A stretch of 64,000 bases of DNA from Rhodococcus sp. P1Y (GTDB taxonomy: Bacteria > Actinomycetota > Actinomycetes > Mycobacteriales > Mycobacteriaceae). How positions within the stretch are numbered: the stretch's first letter is position 1; each line of letters opens with the position of its first letter. Below the pieces are notes generated by a model, which was not told the origin of the DNA, searched no databases, and saw only the letters and a program-made list of their open reading frames with translations. Where the stretch lies: NCBI RefSeq assembly GCF_003641205.1, contig NZ_CP032762.1, forward strand, positions 4,092,001 through 4,156,000, read 5' to 3'. The position numbers and the translations under genes were made by a program. This document shows positions 10,820 through 19,759 of the stretch, in pieces.

Positions 10820-12094
10820 ATGTTGACCACACCCGAGACCACCGCGCATGTGCCGGCGACCCCCAGGACGCCCCGGCGCGCCGTTCCACACGCGGTAGCG
10901 GTGATCGCGTGTGTGTCGATCACCGCGGCGGCCCTGGCCGGAATCGCCTACAACCTCGTCGGCCTACCCGGACTTCGCGCGCTGGGTTCGTACTACCGAA
11001 TCGATCTCGATGTCTACCGTCTCGGTGGTGGCGTCTTCGCGGCACACGCACCGCTGTACGGCGAGATGCCACCGACTCAGTTGGGCAACACCCTTCCGTT
11101 CACGTACCCGCCCATCGCGGCTGTCCTGTTCAGTCCCCTGTCCGCCCTGTCTCTGTACTGGGCCGGCATCGTGGTGACTGTTCTGTCTCTGACGCTCCTC
11201 TTCGGGACGATCGTTCTCACGCTCAGGTCTCTCGGGTACGCCCCGCGAACCCTTCTGTTGTGGGCGGCAGGCGCAGTGTTCGCCGTCTCGCTGATCCTCG
11301 AACCTGTGTTCTCGACGCTCGACTACGGACAGATCAACATCGTGCTGATGGCGTTCGTCGCGGCGGACTGTTTGCCCCGCAAGACACCGTGGCCGCGCGG
11401 AGTTCTGATCGGCTTCGTGGCTGCGGTGAAGCTGACACCAGCTGTGTTCGTGTTGTTCTTCTTGCTACGCAGAGACTTTCGTGCCGCGGTGATCTCGGGC
11501 GTCAGCTTCGCGGCATTCACCGCGCTCGGCTTCCTCGCGACCTTCTCCGACTCGATCACGTACTGGACCGACACGTTGATCGATTCGGACAGAATCGGGC
11601 GGCCGGCGTACCCAGCGAATCAATCCGTCACAGGTGTGCTCGCCCGACTGGGTCTGGATGATTCGCTGCGTTCGATCCTGTGGATTGTGCTGTCGCTCGC
11701 CCTTCTCGCACTCGCAGCCGTAGCCATGCGCCGAGCGTTCTCGTCGGGCCAGACCGCCCTTGCTCTCGGCGCCAACGCGATCTTCGGTCTACTCGTGTCG
11801 CCGGTGTCCTGGTCGCATCACTGGGTATGGGCAGTGCCGTTCGTGGTCGCCCTGGGAACCCTCGCGTACCGGCAGCGACGCTACGCGGTGCTGGCCTTTG
11901 TCGGAACAGGCGTGGTCATACTGCATTTCGCGCCACACTGGACGCTGTCCGTCGGTCGCTATTCGGGACTCGGATGGCCGCTGTGGGATCAGGTGGCGGC
12001 GTCGTCGTACGTCTGGTGGGGAATTGCAGCACTCGGCGTGACAGCCGTGACCCTGCGTCTCGTCGACGCGCCCGCGCGCTCCACCGCCCAGTAA
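10820..12094 (+). CDS. mptC: Alpha-(1->2)-mannosyltransferase, GT87 membrane enzyme
   Basis: Polytopic GT-C glycosyltransferase of 424 residues with about ten hydrophobic segments. It matches the position and length of mycobacterial Rv2181 (MptC), which adds alpha-1,2-mannose branches to lipomannan and lipoarabinomannan. The first periplasmic loop contains YYRIDLDVYRLGGGVF with the conserved aspartates, and the TYPPIAAVLFSP and SPVSWSHHWVWAVP segments are typical of GT87 proteins. The ATG start has AAGGA four bases upstream. With mptA and pimB' in the same window it forms a dispersed set for phosphatidylinositol mannoside and lipomannan synthesis. Linkage specificity is inferred from synteny. 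Confidence 0.85.
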   Translation: MLTTPETTAHVPATPRTPRRAVPHAVAVIACVSITAAALAGIAYNLVGLPGLRALGSYYRIDLDVYRLGGGVFAAHAPLYGEMPPTQLGNTLPFTYPPIAAVLFSPLSALSLYWAGIVVTVLSLTLLFGTIVLTLRSLGYAPRTLLLWAAGAVFAVSLILEPVFSTLDYGQINIVLMAFVAADCLPRKTPWPRGVLIGFVAAVKLTPAVFVLFFLLRRDFRAAVISGVSFAAFTALGFLATFSDSITYWTDTLIDSDRIGRPAYPANQSVTGVLARLGLDDSLRSILWIVLSLALLALAAVAMRRAFSSGQTALALGANAIFGLLVSPVSWSHHWVWAVPFVVALGTLAYRQRRYAVLAFVGTGVVILHFAPHWTLSVGRYSGLGWPLWDQVAASSYVWWGIAALGVTAVTLRLVDAPARSTAQ

Positions 12095-12105
12095 GGACGC
12101 CGCCG

Positions 12106-12843
12106 TCAGCTAGCGCGTGTGTCAGGGACACGCTCCGGGTCGACCGGGGTCGCAGCTTCGGTCGACGCGGTGGCGGTCTTCTTGAGAGACGCGGCGTACA
12201 CGTCGACGTACTCCTGGCCGGACAACAACATCAGGTCGTACATGACCTCGTCTGTTACAGCACGCTCGACGAACCGATTGCCCGCGAGCCCCTCGAACCG
12301 GGAGAAGTCGATCGGCTTACCGATCTTGATGGTGATCTTCGCCGGACGCCATACTTTCGAACCGATTGGATTCATCTTGTCGGTCCCGATCATGGCCACC
12401 GGCACCACCTGAACGCCGGTTTGCAGCGCCAGCCGCGCCATTCCGGTCTTGCCCTTGTACAACCGGCCGTCGGGCGACCGAGTCCCTTCCGGGTAGATGC
12501 CGAGCACTTTGCCCTTCTCGATCACCCGAACGCCGGCATTGAGTGCGTCCTGGGCCGCGTCCGCTCCGGTTCGGTCGATCGGAACTTGGCCTACCGCGGT
12601 GAAGAACCATTTCTGAAATGCGCCCTTGACTCCGGATCCGGTGAAGTACTCACTCTTCGCCAGGAATGTGATGCGTCGCTGCACCTTCAGGGGAAGATAG
12701 AACGAGTCGAGAACGGCCTGATGGTTGCTCGCCAGAATCACGGGACCACGTGCCGGGATGTTCTCGACGCCCTCGATGGACGGCCGACCGAGCGCGATCA
12801 GGATCGGACCGATGAAGACGTACTTGAACAGCCAGTACCACAT
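12106..12843 (-). CDS. plsC: 1-acyl-glycerol-3-phosphate acyltransferase family protein (PlsC)
   Basis: Membrane-associated acyltransferase of 245 residues, predicted to acylate lysophosphatidate or a related glycolipid acceptor. The N-terminal hydrophobic segment MWYWLFKYVFIGPILIALG is followed by the catalytic NHQAVLD block (His41, Asp46) and by the substrate-binding EGTRS block (Glu119). The ATG start at 12841-12843 has AGGAAGG upstream. The C-terminal 30 residues are a low-complexity Ala/Thr/Glu tail. It is the last gene of a leftward group that also holds the glucokinase gene, an arrangement shared with C. glutamicum. The acceptor cannot be determined from sequence. Confidence 0.88.
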   Translation of the reverse strand: MWYWLFKYVFIGPILIALGRPSIEGVENIPARGPVILASNHQAVLDSFYLPLKVQRRITFLAKSEYFTGSGVKGAFQKWFFTAVGQVPIDRTGADAAQDALNAGVRVIEKGKVLGIYPEGTRSPDGRLYKGKTGMARLALQTGVQVVPVAMIGTDKMNPIGSKVWRPAKITIKIGKPIDFSRFEGLAGNRFVERAVTDEVMYDLMLLSGQEYVDVYAASLKKTATASTEAATPVDPERVPDTRAS

Positions 12844-12959
12844 GGCGTCCTTCCTGAGGAGAAAACAAACACGGCGAGGGTCCACGGGAAACTGTACCTA
12901 CCGTTTATGACGCCAGCCACACCAACAGCCGAGGGGCGATGGACTTCACATCGAGTCCG

Positions 12960-13934
12960 TCAGCGCACGGTGGTCAGGAACGCAGACCGGGCAAGATCCG
13001 CCGCACCGATCATCCCTGCCGCCTCACCGAGTTGGGTGGCTCTGATCCGTGCGAGGGGGCGGTGACCCGCGCCGGTGACCGACCGTGCACAGTGCTCGGT
13101 TGCTTCGTTCAAGAACTGGCTCGACGACGTCGCCACACCCCCCGCAATCACGATCAGATCCGGGTCGTAGAGGTCGCTCACCATGGACAGCCCGATTCCG
13201 AGCCACCGCGCGAACTCGTGCATCGTTTGCTTGCCGATCTCGTCGCCGTCCTGGGCTGCCGACGCGATCCTCCGGCCGGTCAACGAACCCGGGTCGAGAA
13301 ATACCTCACGCGCAAGGATCGTGGACGATCCGTGATCCGCCGCGAGCAACTCGACCGCTGTATCCACGAGAGCTGTTCCACTGCAATAGCGTTCCCAACA
13401 TCCACGTTTTCCGCAGGGGCACGCGCGGCCGTCCTGTACCACCTGGATATGCCCCAACTCCGGCGCGACGCCATAACTGCCGCGGTAGATCCTGCCATCG
13501 ATCAGCAGAGCCGCTCCGATTCCGGTGCCGATCGCGACCATGACGACGTTGTGGCCGTCTGCCGCTGCCCCGAAACGGTATTCGGCCCATGCCGCCGAGT
13601 TCGCGTCGTGCTCGAGCAGGACCGGCAGGCCGATACGATCGCTCATGCGGCGTGCGACCGGGCTGTCGACCCACGGCAGGTGAGGAGCAAATCGGACCGA
13701 CGTTCGGTCCGAATCGACGAAGCCGGCCACCGCCAGGCCGACCGCGGCGACATGGTGACGTGCCGCGAGTTCGCGTACCACTCGCTCCAGTCCCTGCTCG
13801 AGCGCTTCGGCCGAATGCGGAGTCGGAGACTGCGTCGAATCGATGACCTGGCCGGACGCATCGACGACGGATGCCCGCAAACTGGTGCCGCCCACATCGA
13901 TGCCGATCGTGTGCGATTCTCGCTGCCGCTTCAT
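12960..13934 (-). CDS. glk: ROK-family glucokinase
   Basis: Sugar kinase of 324 residues. The phosphate-binding DVGGTSLRA is at residues 13-21; the catalytic Asp110 lies in LEHDANSA; the ROK zinc site is formed by His162 in ELGH and Cys172, Cys174 and Cys179 in CPCGKRGCWE. These place it among bacterial ROK kinases, and the EHDAN and E-x-G-H pattern fits glucokinase rather than a ROK repressor because there is no N-terminal DNA-binding domain. The ATG at 13932-13934 has GAAAGG upstream. It lies between the CxxCxxC protein gene and plsC, all leftward. It could act on another hexose such as N-acetylmannosamine; glucose is the most likely substrate. Confidence 0.87.
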   Translation of the reverse strand: MKRQRESHTIGIDVGGTSLRASVVDASGQVIDSTQSPTPHSAEALEQGLERVVRELAARHHVAAVGLAVAGFVDSDRTSVRFAPHLPWVDSPVARRMSDRIGLPVLLEHDANSAAWAEYRFGAAADGHNVVMVAIGTGIGAALLIDGRIYRGSYGVAPELGHIQVVQDGRACPCGKRGCWERYCSGTALVDTAVELLAADHGSSTILAREVFLDPGSLTGRRIASAAQDGDEIGKQTMHEFARWLGIGLSMVSDLYDPDLIVIAGGVATSSSQFLNEATEHCARSVTGAGHRPLARIRATQLGEAAGMIGAADLARSAFLTTVR

Positions 13935-14011
13935 TCTCGGACCTTTCTCGGCCGCCCCCCAACGGCGTGCAGAACTGTGCTTCCCGACCCAGGACAGAGA
14001 CCGACTGCGTG

Positions 14012-14446
14012 TCAGTTCGGTGAATCCTGCGGATTCGGATCTTTCACGGTAACGGTAATCGGTACGAACTTCGCCCGTCGCACTACTGGGTCTTCCGTGT
14101 CGCGTGGAACAGCCGGGTCGTCGCTGTGAGCCTCGCCACCGGAGGGCCGATCCTCCCGCCCCGCTCGCTCGGTCCCGCTCGGGCCGGGTGCGCCGGTGTG
14201 TTCGCTCATCAGTTGACGAAGCAGTGCGATCACGGCTGCCCCCTCCGATGCCACCAGGGTGAGAAGGTCGTGCTGTTCGCCTCGTACCAGCGCAGCCATC
14301 GCGCAGACCGGGCACCAACTACATCCCTGCTGGGGGCGTTGTCGTTGGTCCTCGACCGCTTGGCGCAACACGGGCTCGAGACGAGTCAGCACCGTCTCGG
14401 CAAGCGCCCAGAGTTCGGCGGACACGTCGGAATGTCGATCAGCCAA
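14012..14446 (-). CDS. Conserved actinobacterial protein with CxxCxxC motif (Rv2183c type)
   Basis: Protein of 144 residues without a recognised function. A helical N-terminal part leads to a striking GCSWCPVCAMA segment (three cysteines spaced CxxCxxC near residues 42-48), then an amphipathic helical region (DLLTLVASEGAAVIALLRQLM) and a disordered tail rich in Pro, Gly, Glu and Asp. The start is a TTG at 14444-14446, supported by GAGGGGAG eight bases upstream. It begins 15 bases after the ArsA-like ATPase gene stops, so the two are almost certainly co-expressed. The cysteines could bind metal or an iron-sulfur centre, or be redox active; none of this is shown by the sequence. Confidence 0.75.
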   Translation of the reverse strand: MADRHSDVSAELWALAETVLTRLEPVLRQAVEDQRQRPQQGCSWCPVCAMAALVRGEQHDLLTLVASEGAAVIALLRQLMSEHTGAPGPSGTERAGREDRPSGGEAHSDDPAVPRDTEDPVVRRAKFVPITVTVKDPNPQDSPN

Positions 14447-14461
14447 CGGTCCGCTCCCCTC

Positions 14462-15715
14462 TCATACCGGCCACACGGACGCGTCGGGACGGAAACGAAC
14501 GACGAGCGACCCGGCCTCGAAATCAGCGCCGACGACGATGCACCGCCTCAATACCGAAGCCAGGTGCACACGACGACGAACGCCGTCTGCGCCGACGATC
14601 ATGTCGTCCTCGACCCGGCCGAGTGTCAGCGTCGACGGATCGACGAGCGGAAGCACCATCGTCATCGTGTAGATCGACTCCAACCCCGTACCGGATTCGT
14701 GCACAACCGTCGGTCCATCCTCACCCACGTATTCGGACGCGTGCGACGCGTCGAATCGCGGCGCAAGTGCGCCCAGACCGGACAACCCTACCGGCTCGGC
14801 CGAGGTCTGCTCCACGACCACCAGCGAACGTCCTGCAGCCATTATTTCGATCTCGGCCATGACGTCCTGCTGCGCCGACCGCCACGCCTCGAACCAGAAG
14901 ACAGCCGGATGTGCTCCGACGAGACCGACCGACGCCGAATTCAGTGTTGGCAGAACCTTGTTGACCATGACCGTGTCGAGGGGGAGCCCTGTCAATGCCG
15001 CTGCCGACAGGGTACGACGCGTCTCGGCGAGTCCGACTCGATCCGGGGTCAGCACGACGGCGACCGAGGTCCGCTGTCGATCGAAAAGCAATGTGCGGAC
15101 TCGGTCGGCACCGGACACGACGCTCTCGATCATGGCAACGAGAACCGTCAACCGCGGATCGGTTCCTGTACCGGCGACTATCCGATCGTGCTGGGGCCAC
15201 AGACGTTCGAGATAGCCGCCGACGAGATCGGGGAGCTGGAGCGAACGAACAGCGTCAGCGGTGGCCGGAAAGTCGACGAACACCGTGTCCCATCGCTTTT
15301 CGTCGACCAATTCCACGATTCGGTGTAAACCGAGCAGCTCCTGGACGCCCGGCGCACCGACGATCTCCTCGGGGTCTACAGCGCCGAATCGAACGCCGTG
15401 TTCATGACCTGCGCCAGTCATCGACAGTAGGTTGGTGAGCTTTGCGTACCGCGTAGCGACCAGCTCCAGCGTGTTCAGCTCCAGCGCGTCCAACCCGGCG
15501 TCCACCGTCATCGCGTCCGACAAGTCCGACCGCCGTGAAGGCAGGGCAAGAACGTCCCCGAGCGAGTGAGCTTGATCGAAAGACACCACGAGGGCGCGCC
15601 GTCCGGATCTCGCAAGGTCGAGTGCCGCCTTCACCGCAAGAGTCGTCTTGCCCACACCACCTTTGCCGACGAACAGCCGGACGGTGGTGTGGACCTCTGC
15701 GCGGTCGTCGGTCAG
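14462..15715 (-). CDS. ArsA/Get3-like P-loop ATPase (Rv2184c type), probable CTG start
   Basis: SIMIBI-class ATPase. The deviant Walker A KGGVGKTT near the N-terminus is followed by the switch-like VSFDQAHSLGD, so the nucleotide site looks intact. Members of this class use ATP to deliver metals or hydrophobic proteins. The start is unusual: the only nearby canonical start (GTG at 15653-15655) falls inside the P-loop and would remove its signature lysine. A CTG at 15713-15715 restores 20 residues and forms a CTGA overlap with the stop of the SRPBCC gene; it gives 417 residues. No arsenic genes lie nearby, so arsenite export is unlikely. Its partners here are two SRPBCC proteins and a CxxCxxC protein. 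Confidence 0.8.
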   Translation of the reverse strand: MTDDRAEVHTTVRLFVGKGGVGKTTLAVKAALDLARSGRRALVVSFDQAHSLGDVLALPSRRSDLSDAMTVDAGLDALELNTLELVATRYAKLTNLLSMTGAGHEHGVRFGAVDPEEIVGAPGVQELLGLHRIVELVDEKRWDTVFVDFPATADAVRSLQLPDLVGGYLERLWPQHDRIVAGTGTDPRLTVLVAMIESVVSGADRVRTLLFDRQRTSVAVVLTPDRVGLAETRRTLSAAALTGLPLDTVMVNKVLPTLNSASVGLVGAHPAVFWFEAWRSAQQDVMAEIEIMAAGRSLVVVEQTSAEPVGLSGLGALAPRFDASHASEYVGEDGPTVVHESGTGLESIYTMTMVLPLVDPSTLTLGRVEDDMIVGADGVRRRVHLASVLRRCIVVGADFEAGSLVVRFRPDASVWPV

Positions 15716-16149
15716 CCTTCGACCCTCTTCTTCAGTTCTTTGAGTGCGGTGTCGGTGATGACCTTTTCGGCCTTGCGCTTGAACAAGCCGATCATCGGAA
15801 TGTTCAGGTCGACGGCGAGTTCGTAGGTGACCTCGGTGCCACCGTCCTTGTTCTCGATCAGTGTGTAGGACCCGGTCTGAGACTTCTGCATCTCACCCGA
15901 CACCAGTTCCCAAGAAACAGATTTTCCGTCCGATGCCCACTGGTAGCTGAGCTCGTACGTGTCCTTGACCATTCCTGCGTCGAGCACGAACTTCACACGG
16001 TCCGCTCGTCCATCGACGCCTGTCGCCAGCACGTCCACCGATTTCGCAGCCGACACCCAGGACGGGTATGCGTCGAAATCGGCGATCACGTCCATCACCT
16101 GCGCAGATGGAGCGTCGACAGTGATCGACCTCTGTGTTCTCTCGGCCAT
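15712..16149 (-). CDS. SRPBCC (START/polyketide-cyclase-like) protein, Rv2185c type
   Basis: Small 145-residue protein of the SRPBCC helix-grip fold, which forms a deep hydrophobic pocket for lipids or aromatic ligands. Seen features: an N-terminal strand ITVDAPSAQVMDVIADFDAYPSWV typical of the family, alternating strands, and a long C-terminal amphipathic helix ending LKELKKRVEG. The ATG start at 16147-16149 is clear. The stop codon overlaps the proposed start of the ATPase gene, pointing to coupled translation. It corresponds to mycobacterial Rv2185c. Ligand and role are unknown; the pairing with an ATPase that may handle hydrophobic cargo is suggestive only. Confidence 0.85.
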   Translation of the reverse strand: MAERTQRSITVDAPSAQVMDVIADFDAYPSWVSAAKSVDVLATGVDGRADRVKFVLDAGMVKDTYELSYQWASDGKSVSWELVSGEMQKSQTGSYTLIENKDGGTEVTYELAVDLNIPMIGLFKRKAEKVITDTALKELKKRVEG

Positions 16150-16272
16150 CGTGGTTTCTCGGTGTCCCTTCTGTTCTCGTGAAGTCCTCTCGGCTCGGGC
16201 TATACCCGGCTCGTGGAGCTCTTATCCATGTTCATCTCACACGATCGCCGTTTGGCGCACAACGGCCGTCGG

Positions 16273-16662
16273 TCAGAGCTGCGTGTGCTGCGGACGTTCA
16301 CCAGCAGGGCGGCCTACCTCGAGCTCACGCTTGAGGTCGAATGCCATGGTCTTACCCGCGACACGGCGTCTGCGGTTCTCGACAGCGAGATCGGTGTTCG
16401 CTGCACCTGCAGGCTCCGCGTGGAGGAAATAATGCACGATGACGCCGTCGAGCGCCGAAACGGCCTCCAGCCACACTTCCATCGTCCCGGTCAATGCACC
16501 GCCGACCGCCCACCTGATGCCTTTGTCGGCTCGATCCTCGGTGACCTCGAGGCGCAAGTCCGGCCACCACGTCCGCCAGCGCCGCGGCTGCCCGAGTGAT
16601 GCGGCGAGCACCGCACCCGGAGCGGCGACGAATGTCTGATCGGCAACTTGGATACTGCTCAT
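16273..16662 (-). CDS. Second SRPBCC-like protein
   Basis: About 129 residues from the ATG at 16660-16662; an ATG 18 bases further upstream (16678-16680) is an alternative. The sequence begins SSIQVADQTFVAAPGAVLAA and has the strand-rich pattern of SRPBCC proteins (WWPDLRLEVTEDR, GTMEVWLEAV, VIVHYFLHAEP) and a basic C-terminal helix (KTMAFDLKRELEVGR). It has no clear active-site residues. It precedes the other SRPBCC gene on the same strand by about 120 bases and is divergent from fadD15 across a 132-base gap. Position suggests Rv2186c-like. Function is unknown. Confidence 0.72.
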   Translation of the reverse strand: MSSIQVADQTFVAAPGAVLAASLGQPRRWRTWWPDLRLEVTEDRADKGIRWAVGGALTGTMEVWLEAVSALDGVIVHYFLHAEPAGAANTDLAVENRRRRVAGKTMAFDLKRELEVGRPAGERPQHTQL

Positions 16663-16794
16663 CGGATGAGCTTCACACATCGGCCAGACGCTGCACACAC
16701 GAGGCGGTCGATCGGTGCGTCCGGTCAGGTCTACAGTGAAGCGAATCCGAGCTACTCGTGAGTAGAGCTAACCTTTTCTTTCCTGGAGGTCACC

Positions 16795-18600
16795 GTGCGT
16801 GAGTTCACATCGCCCGCAGCGTTCGTCATCGAAGAAGGCGAGTCGGCCGTGGACACGGTCTTCGCACGCGCGGCGAATTCACCCGGGTCCACAGCGTTCT
16901 CCCGTCAGGTGAACGGTCAGTGGTCGGACGTGAGCGCCGAAACGTTCGCAGCTCAGGTGACCGACGTAGCGAAAGGTTTGATCGCCGCAGGCCTGAACCA
17001 GGGCGATCGCGTTGCGCTGATGTCCTCGACCCGGTACGAGTGGACGGTCATCGACTACGCGATCTGGGCGTCGGGTGGCGTCACCGTCCCCATCTACGAG
17101 ACCTCGTCGGCGGGCCAGGTCGAATGGATCCTCAGCGACGCCGAACCGGTTCTCCTCGTGCTCGAGACAGAGTCTCACGTGACGGAAACCGCCGACGTCG
17201 TCGCCGCGGCGAACACGGTCCGACGCACGTTCCGCATCGACGGGCCCACTGCGGACACCGGCGCGATCGCCGAACTGACCGCACTGGGCAACACCGTATC
17301 CGGGGATGACGTGAAGGCCAGGGTCGCAGCTTTGCGCTCCTCGGATCCCGCGACGTTGATCTACACCTCCGGAACGACCGGGCGCCCCAAGGGTGTGCAG
17401 CTCACCCACGCGAACCTGCTCGCCGAGTCTCGCGGAATCCGCGAGACGTCGCTCGAGTCGCTGCTTCGCCCCGGCAATCGCACCCTCATGTTCCTTCCGT
17501 TGGCCCACGTGCTCGCGAGGGCCGTCACGATCGCAGCGTTCGATGCCGGTGTCGCCGTGGGTCATACGAGCGATATCCCGAATCTCGTCTCGACGTTCGG
17601 GGCATTCGAACCTGACTTCATTCTCTCCGTCCCACGCGTGTTCGAGAAGGTCTACAACACCGCGAAGCAGAAGGCGCACGCCGACGGCAAAGGCAAGATC
17701 TTCGACGCAGCGGCAGACACCGCCGTCGCATGGAGCGAAGCCCAGGACTCCGGCGTCGGACTCGTACTGCGCATCAAGCACGCACTGTTCGACAAACTCG
17801 TCTACACCAAACTGCGTGCGGCTCTCGGCGGTCGATGCCAGCTTGCGATCTCAGGTGGAGCGCCACTCGGCGCACGCCTGGGCCACTTCTATCGCGGAAT
17901 CGGTGTACCGATCTACGAGGGTTACGGGCTCACCGAAACCAGCGCTGCGTTCGCCGTGAACACCATCGGGCATCAGCGCGTGGGAAGCGTCGGACGCCCA
18001 CTGCCTGCGAACACGGTACGCATCGCCGAGGACGGAGAGATCCAACTCCGCGGACCCGTCGTGTTCGCCGGCTACTGGCGAAACGACGATGCGTCCGCGG
18101 AATCGCTCGACGACGGTTGGTTCCGTACCGGCGATCTGGGATCGGTCGACGAGGATGGCTACATCACGATCACCGGGCGCAAGAAGGAACTCATCGTCAC
18201 CGCGGGAGGAAAGAACGTCTCCCCCGCCGGGCTGGAGGACCGTCTGCGCGCGCACCCACTGATCAGCCAGGCCATCGTGGTCGGCGATCAGAAGCCCTTC
18301 ATCGGAGCACTCGTCACCCTCGACGACGACGCCTTCTCCGGCTGGAAGGACTCGCACGGCAAGCCAGCCGAGGCCACCCCGTCCGACCTCGCGAAGGACC
18401 CCGATTTGACGGCCGAGATCGACGCCGCGATCGCTGATGCGAACACATCGGTGTCGCACGCCGAGGCCATCAAGAGATACCGAATTCTGCCGGGTGATTT
18501 CACGGAGGAAGCCGGTGAGGTGACACCTACGATGAAGCTGAAGAGAAATGTGATCGTCAAGACCTACGCGGACGAGATCGAGGCGATCTACACCAAGTAA
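16795..18600 (+). CDS. fadD15: Long-chain fatty-acid-CoA ligase
   Basis: Adenylate-forming enzyme of 601 residues that activates long-chain fatty acids to acyl-CoA. Signatures: the P-loop LIYTSGTTGRPKGV near residue 190, YGLTETSA in the A5 region, GWFRTGDLG, and GRKKELIVTAGGKNVSP leading to the mobile C-terminal lid. Such full-length AMP-binding proteins with the GKNVSP hinge form the FACS group; mycobacterial FadD15 (Rv2187) is in the same position. The GTG start has GGAGG seven bases upstream. The 3' end is tail-to-tail with pimB', 20 bases apart, with no clear hairpin between. Confidence 0.93.
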   Translation: MREFTSPAAFVIEEGESAVDTVFARAANSPGSTAFSRQVNGQWSDVSAETFAAQVTDVAKGLIAAGLNQGDRVALMSSTRYEWTVIDYAIWASGGVTVPIYETSSAGQVEWILSDAEPVLLVLETESHVTETADVVAAANTVRRTFRIDGPTADTGAIAELTALGNTVSGDDVKARVAALRSSDPATLIYTSGTTGRPKGVQLTHANLLAESRGIRETSLESLLRPGNRTLMFLPLAHVLARAVTIAAFDAGVAVGHTSDIPNLVSTFGAFEPDFILSVPRVFEKVYNTAKQKAHADGKGKIFDAAADTAVAWSEAQDSGVGLVLRIKHALFDKLVYTKLRAALGGRCQLAISGGAPLGARLGHFYRGIGVPIYEGYGLTETSAAFAVNTIGHQRVGSVGRPLPANTVRIAEDGEIQLRGPVVFAGYWRNDDASAESLDDGWFRTGDLGSVDEDGYITITGRKKELIVTAGGKNVSPAGLEDRLRAHPLISQAIVVGDQKPFIGALVTLDDDAFSGWKDSHGKPAEATPSDLAKDPDLTAEIDAAIADANTSVSHAEAIKRYRILPGDFTEEAGEVTPTMKLKRNVIVKTYADEIEAIYTK

Positions 18601-18620
18601 CGGCGCATGCCACGCACCGT

Positions 18621-19745
18621 TCAGAGCAACGAGCGCAGCTTTCCCGCGAGAACGTCCCAGCGCCAATTGTTTTCGACCCAGCTACGGCCCGCGTTTCCCA
18701 TGGACGCGGCGAGCGCGCGATCGGACAGGATCGTTGCAACGGCATCGGTGATCTGTTCGACCGAACGACCGTCGACGACGAGCCCGGTCTTGTTCTGCTG
18801 CACCGCTTCCGGCGCACCACCGGACATGCCTGCGACCACGGGGACGCCGCACGCCGACGCCTCGAGATAGACGATGCCGAGTCCCTCCACGTCGAGCCCG
18901 GCTCCGCGTGTTCGGCTCGGCATGGCGAAGACGTCGGCGATGGTGTGGTGGGCGGCAAGCTCCGCAGAAGGCACTGTGCCGGTGAAGATCACGTGGTCCT
19001 GGACGCCTTCCTTGTCGACCAGCGCTCGCAGAGTTCCCTCGTACGGCCCCCCTCCTACGATGACGAGGACCGCGTCGTCGACACGGTCTCGAATCCCTCG
19101 TATCGATCGAATGAGGTAGTCCTGGCCCTTGCGCGGGACCAGCCGCGACAGACACAGCACCGTCGGACGATCAGCGAGCCCGTAGCGCGCCCGCAGTTCT
19201 TCCCTGGCAGCCGGGTCCGGTGTGAAGCGGTCGGTGTCCACCCCAGGCGGGACGTGTTCCAAAGCGGCACGAGAACCGAATGCCGACGCGAATCGCCCCC
19301 TTGTGTACTTGCTCACGTACGTGACCGTGTCGACGGAATTGCCGATCGCCCGCAACGTCGCACGCCCGCCAGGGACCATCGACCAGCCCACCTCGTGGCC
19401 GTGCGTGCTCGCGACGATGTTGCCTGCGCCCGCACGCCGAAGCGCAGGCGCCATCACAGCCAACGGGGCTGCGGCTCCGAACCAGGCCGATTCGCAGCCG
19501 TGGGACCGGACCAGCTCGGCCGCTCTGCGGGCGACGAGAGGCGTCGGCAGCATGAGTGTCGTCGGATGGCGCACGACCTCGAACGGCTGCTGTGCATCGA
19601 ACGTGACGTGACTGTCCCCTCGCCACCGGGGCGCGTACACCACCAACTCGTCGGCGGGGAAGCGTGTAGCGAAACTGTGCAGATACGACTGGATTCCACC
19701 GGGGCGCGGTGGGAAATCGTTCGTCACCAGCAGGGTCCGACGCAT
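18621..19745 (-). CDS. pimB: GDP-mannose-dependent alpha-(1->6)-phosphatidylinositol monomannoside mannosyltransferase
   Basis: GT4-family GT-B glycosyltransferase of 374 residues. Mycobacterial PimB' (Rv2188c) in this position adds the second mannose to phosphatidylinositol monomannoside at the inner membrane face. Seen here: the N-terminal acceptor loop NDFPPRPGGIQSYLH, THGHEVGW, the donor-domain start VLCLSRLVPRKGQDYLIRS, and the nucleotide-sugar motif EGLGIVYLEASACGVPVV containing the paired glutamates of GT4 enzymes. The ATG at 19743-19745 starts directly at the first strand. The upstream lipoprotein gene ends 14 bases before it on the same strand, so they may be co-transcribed. Confidence 0.92.
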   Translation of the reverse strand: MRRTLLVTNDFPPRPGGIQSYLHSFATRFPADELVVYAPRWRGDSHVTFDAQQPFEVVRHPTTLMLPTPLVARRAAELVRSHGCESAWFGAAAPLAVMAPALRRAGAGNIVASTHGHEVGWSMVPGGRATLRAIGNSVDTVTYVSKYTRGRFASAFGSRAALEHVPPGVDTDRFTPDPAAREELRARYGLADRPTVLCLSRLVPRKGQDYLIRSIRGIRDRVDDAVLVIVGGGPYEGTLRALVDKEGVQDHVIFTGTVPSAELAAHHTIADVFAMPSRTRGAGLDVEGLGIVYLEASACGVPVVAGMSGGAPEAVQQNKTGLVVDGRSVEQITDAVATILSDRALAASMGNAGRSWVENNWRWDVLAGKLRSLL

Positions 19746-19759
19746 GAGACAACCGTAGG

